Source of the DNA: Enterococcus faecalis
GTDB lineage: Bacteria; Bacillota; Bacilli; Lactobacillales; Enterococcaceae
NCBI RefSeq assembly: GCF_029024925.1
Contig: NZ_CP118962.1
Coordinates: 1,148,001 to 1,212,000, forward strand
Reading direction: 5' to 3'
DNA: 64,000 nucleotides
The stretch's first letter is position 1, and every line of letters begins with the position of its first letter. Position numbers and translations under genes: made by a program. Below the pieces are notes generated by a model, which saw only the letters and a program-made list of their open reading frames with translations, did no database searches and was not told where the DNA came from. Positions 59,595 to 64,000 of the stretch are shown one piece after another.

Positions 59595-60579
59595 ATGCTC
59601 TGTTCTTTCTTTTACGGTATTTAAGGGGTGTTTCACCCGTTTCTTGTTTAAAGATCCGGACAAAATAGCTATCTTCAACAAACCCTAAATCTTCACTGAT
59701 TTGGGCAATTGTTTTATCTGTCTCCAAAAGAAGCTGTTTAGCCCATGTGATTTTTAATTGTCGATAAAATTGACTAAAGGGAATACCAAACTCCTCTTTT
59801 AATAAACGACTTAAATACGTCGGTGTCAAATGAACAAGGTCTGCCAGTTCTTGTAAATTTAAACGCAGCGATTTGTTTTCCCAAAGGGCATCTAAAACCG
59901 GTTGTAATTGCTTATTTTTAGTTTGATAGGCACTTGAAGGAGTTAATTGAGCAGTTAATAAAGTTTGTTGAATATCTTTTTGGATCATATTCAATGGCTC
60001 CAGCTCTTCTTTTCGCGAACTAATCTGTAAGGACTGTTTGTACGTATTGATTAAATAATCTTTTTTGATGGCTTCAGAAATAATATATTGGCTTAGATCA
60101 GCGATTAATGTCGCGCTCTTTTCTAAGTCTGCTAGTTCTAAAACAGGGTATTGTTGATACAGCTCTTGGTGTGTTACTAAAAATTCTTGAATGAAGGCAT
60201 CATTCATGGTTAAAACCTGTTCTAACTCTTCTTGGTGATCTTCGAGCAAAACTTCACCAGCCATAATGGCTCCTACATACTGGTCATCAACAATAATGGG
60301 GATGGCCATATCAACGATGTTAAAGTGACAACGGTAGGTAAAAGGCTGACCAGTGCGAACAGCTTCCAAGCCACCACGAGCATCACATTTTTCACAAAGT
60401 TTTGAGAGCTCAGGGGAGTGACGTACCAGTTGGCAAAAGGGTTGAACTTGACTATGTTTCGTCACAGGACGACCTTTATAATCGACTAAAATAATAGCTA
60501 AACGAGTGCTTAAGGCCAATGATTCTTGCAATTTTTCCCACTTTTCTAAATCTAAAATATTTTTTAATTCTACAGTCAT
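59593..60579 (-). CDS. AraC-family regulator with PocR sensor domain
   Basis: 328 residues from the ATG at 60579 (AAGGA seven bases upstream). Residues 1-160 form a PocR domain with its Cys set (CQLVRHSPELSKLCEKCDARGG in part: LCEKCDARGG; YRCHFNIVDMAIPI). The C-terminal 100 residues are an AraC helix-turn-helix pair (LNLQELADLVHLTPTYLSRL and ISEDLGFVEDSYFVRIFKQE in parts). PocR domains are linked to propanediol and glycerol metabolism. Divergent from gldA-dhaMKL, which it probably activates. Confidence 0.9.
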   Translation of the reverse strand: MTVELKNILDLEKWEKLQESLALSTRLAIILVDYKGRPVTKHSQVQPFCQLVRHSPELSKLCEKCDARGGLEAVRTGQPFTYRCHFNIVDMAIPIIVDDQYVGAIMAGEVLLEDHQEELEQVLTMNDAFIQEFLVTHQELYQQYPVLELADLEKSATLIADLSQYIISEAIKKDYLINTYKQSLQISSRKEELEPLNMIQKDIQQTLLTAQLTPSSAYQTKNKQLQPVLDALWENKSLRLNLQELADLVHLTPTYLSRLLKEEFGIPFSQFYRQLKITWAKQLLLETDKTIAQISEDLGFVEDSYFVRIFKQETGETPLKYRKRKNRA

Positions 60580-60688
60580 AAGGCAATCCTTCAATCTAAA
60601 GTTTAAAAATCATAATATTTTATTATTTCACAAAATAATTCTATCATTTTTTGCAAGAAAACGATACCAAAAGTTCAATGCTTTTTGA

Positions 60689-60706
60689 ATGAAAGCGTTT
60701 TATACT
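60689..60706 (+). promoter_or_regulatory. cre-like site over the gldA -10 region
   Basis: ATGAAAGCGTTTTAT resembles the CcpA cre consensus WTGNAANCGNWNNCW with one mismatch. TATACT (60701-60706) is the likely -10. Overlap suggests carbon-catabolite repression of the glycerol genes. Confidence 0.55.
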
Positions 60707-60739
60707 ATGTATGTAAACAAAATATAGGAGGCTATCAAC

Positions 60740-61879
60740 ATGAGAAAAGCATTGATTTTACCAACGAAATATGTTCAAGGGGAAGATGAATTACTAAACT
60801 TAGGTTACTTCGTTTCAACTTTTGGAAAAAAAGCGTTACTAATTGCAAATCCTGCTGACGTTGATCGTGTACGTCCACAATTGGAAGAAACAGCGAAAAA
60901 GTTTGACATTACCTTCGTAGAGGGTGGCTTTAGTGGAGAAGTAACGCGTGAAGAAACAAAGCGCTTGCAAAACGTTGGACAAAAAGAACAAGCAGACTGT
61001 ATCATTGGTTTAGGTGGCGGTAAAGCAATCGATGCTTCAAAAGTCGTAGCAGAAGGTGAAAACTTAATTATTGTACCAACGATTGCGGCTCAAGATGCAC
61101 CAACTTCGCATTCAGCTGTACTATATCATGAAGATGGCTCATTTGATGATTATGCTTACTTTAAACAAAGTCCAAGCGTCGTTATGGTTGATACAAAAGT
61201 GGTTGCCAAAGCGCCAACTAGATTTTTAGTTGCTGGAATGGGGGATGCCTTATCCACATATTTTGAAGCACGCGCAACACACAATTCATATTCTCGGGTT
61301 AATGCTAGTTTGCCAATGGGTTCAAGAGAAGGCTTAACGCCTGCTGCTAGCGGCACATATGCAGCTTTGGCCATGGCAAAACTTTGCTGGGAAAACCTCC
61401 AGGAAGATGGGTTAAAAGCGAAATTAGCTTGTGATGCAAATGTGGTTACTGAATCATTGAATAAGATTATCGAAACAAATATCTTACTTTCAGGCTTAGG
61501 TTTTGAAAGTGGCGGTTTAGCTGCAGCGCATGCGATTCATAACGGTATGACAGTCTTACCTGGTGCGCACAGTTATTTACATGGTGAAAAAGTAGCCTTT
61601 GCAACGATTGCACAACTTGTATTAGAAGATGCAGCAAAAGACGAATTAGAAGCTGTTTTAGACTTTAGCGCTTCTGTAGGTTTACCATTAACGCTTTCAG
61701 ACATTGGTGTCGATGAAATCACTTATGAAGAAGCATTGGAAGTAGCCAAAATTGCTTGCATTCCAGAAGAATCAATTCATTCAATGCCATTCCCAATTGT
61801 CGTTGAAGAAGTAGCGAATGCAATCATTGTTGCAGATAAAGTCGGACAAGAATATAAAACAAGACATAAATTAGATTAA
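60740..61879 (+). CDS. gldA: Glycerol dehydrogenase
   Basis: 379 residues of the iron-type polyol dehydrogenase family. NAD motif GLGGGKAIDASKVVAE (about 94), metal ligands in GMGDALSTYFEA (Asp about 171) and AHAIHNGMTVLPGAHSYLHGEKVAF (His pairs in parts about 255 and 272). Oxidises glycerol to dihydroxyacetone. AGGAGG precedes the ATG. First of four genes. Confidence 0.95.
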   Translation: MRKALILPTKYVQGEDELLNLGYFVSTFGKKALLIANPADVDRVRPQLEETAKKFDITFVEGGFSGEVTREETKRLQNVGQKEQADCIIGLGGGKAIDASKVVAEGENLIIVPTIAAQDAPTSHSAVLYHEDGSFDDYAYFKQSPSVVMVDTKVVAKAPTRFLVAGMGDALSTYFEARATHNSYSRVNASLPMGSREGLTPAASGTYAALAMAKLCWENLQEDGLKAKLACDANVVTESLNKIIETNILLSGLGFESGGLAAAHAIHNGMTVLPGAHSYLHGEKVAFATIAQLVLEDAAKDELEAVLDFSASVGLPLTLSDIGVDEITYEEALEVAKIACIPEESIHSMPFPIVVEEVANAIIVADKVGQEYKTRHKLD

Positions 61880-61891
61880 GGAAGTGTCCAC

Positions 61892-62290
61892 ATGAAAGCA
61901 GATATTTTACTCGTTTCACATAGCAAAATGATTACAGATGGTATTAAAGAGATGATTGAACAGATGAACGCCAGTGAAGAAATTACAATTCATTCACTTG
62001 GTGGTACATCAGATGGTTCATTAGGTTCAGATCCAATGAAAATCATTGACACGATTAACGAAGCGGACTCTGACCGAGAATTTTTAATTTTTGCCGATTT
62101 AGGCAGTGCCGTTTTAAGTTCAGAATTAGCTTTTGATATGCTAGAAGAAGACCAACAGAAACATTATCATTTAGTCGATGCACCATTGGTTGAAGGTGCC
62201 TTTGCGGCAGCAATTACTGCAGGTGTCTCAGATGATTTGACGCAAATTTTAGCAGAAGCTCAAAATGCTGGTAAGAAAGGGTGGAACTAA
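61892..62290 (+). CDS. dhaM: Dihydroxyacetone kinase phosphotransfer subunit DhaM (EIIA-type)
   Basis: 132 residues. VSHSKMITDGIKEMI holds the phosphorylatable His10 of the EIIA-Man-like fold; FADLGSAVLSSELAFDML is also typical. It is the short single-domain form. Carries phosphate from PTS HPr to DhaL-ADP. Stop codon is directly followed by the dhaK start. Confidence 0.92.
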   Translation: MKADILLVSHSKMITDGIKEMIEQMNASEEITIHSLGGTSDGSLGSDPMKIIDTINEADSDREFLIFADLGSAVLSSELAFDMLEEDQQKHYHLVDAPLVEGAFAAAITAGVSDDLTQILAEAQNAGKKGWN

Positions 62291-63274
62291 ATGAAAAAAA
62301 TTATTAATGAACCTGGTAAAATTGTCGAAGAAATGCTCCAAGGAATTGTGAAAAGCTATGGAAACCTTGTTCATCAAGTCGAAGATTCTCGCGTGATTGC
62401 TCGCAACGACTCAAACAAACAAGTTGGGTTAGTATCTGGTGGCGGAAGTGGTCATGAGCCTGCACATGCTGGGTTTGTTGGTGATGGAATGTTAAATGCC
62501 GCAGTTTTAGGTGATGTCTTTACTTCACCAACACCAGATCAAATTTTAACAGGGATCCAAGCGGCAGACCAAGGGGCCGGTGTTCTGTTAATCGTAAAAA
62601 ATTATACAGGCGATATTTTGAACTTTGAAATGGCCAAAGATATGGCTGATATGGAAGACATTCATGTAGAAATGGTCGTTGTCGATGACGATATTGCTGT
62701 CGAAGATAGCACCTATACCGCTGGAAAACGCGGCGTTGCCGGGACTGTTCTTGTCCATAAAATTTTAGGATACCATGCCCGCCAAGGTGCTTCTTTAGAA
62801 GAGCTAGTTTCTTTAGGAGAAAAGATTGTAGCAGCCACGAAAACAATTGGAGTGGCTTTAAAAGCAGCCACTGTGCCTGAAGTTGGCAAACCAGGTTTTA
62901 CTTTACCAGAAGATGAAATTGAATTTGGCGTAGGGATTCACGGAGAACCAGGCTATCGTCGTGAAAAAATCCAACCATCGAAAGAGTTAGCGAAAGAATT
63001 AGTTGAAAAAACATTAAGTAGCTATGAGCAACAACCACAAACAGTGGGGGTACTTGTCAATGGCATGGGCGGCACGCCATTAATGGAACAATTTGTATTT
63101 ATGAACGACGTGCTAACATTATTAGAAGATAAAGGTGTTCAAGTGACCTTCCATAAAGTGGGTAACTATATGACGTCTATTGACATGCAAGGATTATCTT
63201 TAACGATGATTGACTTGGCGACAAAAGACTGGCAAACAGCGCTAGAAAGCAATGTAACAACAATTTCTTGGTAA
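62291..63274 (+). CDS. dhaK: PTS-dependent dihydroxyacetone kinase subunit DhaK
   Basis: 327 residues. SGGGSGHEPAHAGFVGDGML (about 51) is the DhaK signature. GVGIHGEPGYRR (about 217) holds the His that binds dihydroxyacetone covalently. Binds the substrate for phosphorylation by DhaL. The order here is dhaM-dhaK-dhaL. Confidence 0.95.
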   Translation: MKKIINEPGKIVEEMLQGIVKSYGNLVHQVEDSRVIARNDSNKQVGLVSGGGSGHEPAHAGFVGDGMLNAAVLGDVFTSPTPDQILTGIQAADQGAGVLLIVKNYTGDILNFEMAKDMADMEDIHVEMVVVDDDIAVEDSTYTAGKRGVAGTVLVHKILGYHARQGASLEELVSLGEKIVAATKTIGVALKAATVPEVGKPGFTLPEDEIEFGVGIHGEPGYRREKIQPSKELAKELVEKTLSSYEQQPQTVGVLVNGMGGTPLMEQFVFMNDVLTLLEDKGVQVTFHKVGNYMTSIDMQGLSLTMIDLATKDWQTALESNVTTISW

Positions 63275-63286
63275 GGGTGATAAAAG

Positions 63287-63889
63287 ATGGAATTAACAGT
63301 AAAAGACATTCAAACATGGTTAGACAATTATTCAAAAGTTATTGAAGAAAAAAAAGACTATTTAAGTGAATTAGACACGCCGATTGGTGATGGGGATCAC
63401 GGTAACAACATGGCTCGTGGTATGGCTGAATACAAAATTGCGTTTGACAAAAAAGTACCAACAACAATCACGGAGACATTTAAAGTCCTATCCATGGCTT
63501 TGATTTCAAAAGTTGGCGGAGCTTCTGGTCCTTTATATGGTACTGCGTTTATGAATATGACTAAAGCGACAAAAGATTTGGAAACCATCAGTTCGCCAGA
63601 GCAATTAAAAGAAATTGTTCAGCAAGGTCTAGCTGGGATTCAGATGCGTGGCAAAGCTGAACCAGGAGATAAAACGATGGTTGATGTCTGGGCACCTGTT
63701 GCTGAAGTAATTGGAACGGAACAATTTAATGAAGAAAAAATTGAACAATTTGCTGAAGCAACAAAAGATTGGGTGGCGAAAAAAGGACGTGCCTCTTATT
63801 TAGGGGAACGAGCAATTGGTCATATTGATCCAGGAGCAGCATCTAGTGCATTATTATTTGAAGAACTAGTCAAAGTAATCAATCAATAA
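63287..63889 (+). CDS. dhaL: Dihydroxyacetone kinase ADP-binding subunit DhaL
   Basis: 200 residues. Metal-nucleotide site LDTPIGDGDHGNNMARG (about 28), SKVGGASGPLYGTAFM (about 73), and the C-terminal GRASYLGERAIGHIDPGAASS. It holds ADP as a fixed cofactor and phosphorylates dihydroxyacetone. Ends the operon before a terminator. Confidence 0.95.
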   Translation: MELTVKDIQTWLDNYSKVIEEKKDYLSELDTPIGDGDHGNNMARGMAEYKIAFDKKVPTTITETFKVLSMALISKVGGASGPLYGTAFMNMTKATKDLETISSPEQLKEIVQQGLAGIQMRGKAEPGDKTMVDVWAPVAEVIGTEQFNEEKIEQFAEATKDWVAKKGRASYLGERAIGHIDPGAASSALLFEELVKVINQ

Positions 63890-63900
63890 CAGTGAGAAAA

Positions 63901-63946
63901 AAGTTTAGCAAGTGCCTCTCTTGAAGCGCTTGCTAAGCTTTTTTAT
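63901..63946 (+). terminator. Terminator of the gldA-dhaMKL operon
   Basis: TTTAGCAAGTGC pairs with GCGCTTGCTAAG around a 10-nt loop, then CTTTTTT. The last 55 bases of the window show nothing further. Confidence 0.85.
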
Positions 63947-64000
63947 AAATAATGGTTTCTTTTGTTCATCTATGGGATAATTTAAGTAACAAAAAATAAC

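Overview
The window looks like a chromosomal segment of Enterococcus faecalis or a very close relative. The supporting features are low GC, enterococcal gene order (hrcA-grpE-dnaK-dnaJ, pdhA-pdhB-pdhC-lpd, gldA-dhaM-dhaK-dhaL), Gram-positive ribosome binding sites, lactic-acid-bacterial families such as DUF2969, and many GGGACAGAA-type hairpin terminators. This identification rests on recall of gene families and order; no database was searched.

Layout. 1-5.4 kb: heat-shock genes under two CIRCE operators. 5.4-9.1 kb: metallophosphoesterase, Tex, SprT-like protein and tRNA-Leu. 9.3-13.1 kb: AlaT-type aminotransferase, a DUF2187-like small protein, an Rgg-type regulator and nagA. 13.1-17.7 kb: an EndA-type nuclease with an acidic SUKH-like partner, then a FtsX-type ABC transporter. 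17.8-20.3 kb: NfeD, flotillin and DUF2969. 20.35-20.5 kb: tRNA-Tyr and tRNA-Gln. 20.7-26.9 kb: a TetR regulator facing a 1415-residue activase-like protein, then a HutC-type GntR regulator. 26.9-34.6 kb: an AT-rich accessory island. 35.1-40.9 kb: cupin protein, trxB, a lipoprotein, a fused ABC transporter and a MarR regulator. 40.9-49.8 kb: maltodextrin uptake (malEFG, leftward) facing three GH13 hydrolases (rightward). 49.9-53.6 kb: a TMEM175-type channel and an M-box riboswitch, with a possible leader peptide, ahead of an MgtA-type Mg2+ ATPase. 54.2-59.5 kb: pyruvate dehydrogenase complex. 59.6-63.9 kb: a PocR/AraC regulator facing glycerol dehydrogenase and dihydroxyacetone kinase genes.

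The most interesting part is the island at 27.2-34.5 kb, which reads as a small ribosomally made, modified peptide (RiPP) system. A 21-codon gene with a strong ribosome binding site encodes a peptide with a basic start and the end TAWWIII. A GAAA-tetraloop attenuator hairpin follows. Next come a MccB/ThiF-type adenylating enzyme with an N-terminal RRE-like segment (carrying an apparent one-base frameshift), a membrane M50-like metalloprotease with a PqqD-like N-terminus, and two ABC ATPase/permease pairs. An AgrC/AgrA-type two-component system lies convergently behind them. Direct repeats resembling LytTR-regulator sites precede the peptide gene, so a self-inducing peptide signal or bacteriocin is a reasonable hypothesis. 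The product chemistry cannot be read from the sequence.

Several regulatory links show up across the window. GT-N-TA-N-AC palindromes, the HutC-type operator form, sit before nagA, before the GntR gene itself and between malE and the amylase. Two LacI/MalR-type operators flank the same mal divergent region. A TetR operator, a MarR-like palindrome, a Rex-like site before pdhA and a cre-like site before gldA were also seen.
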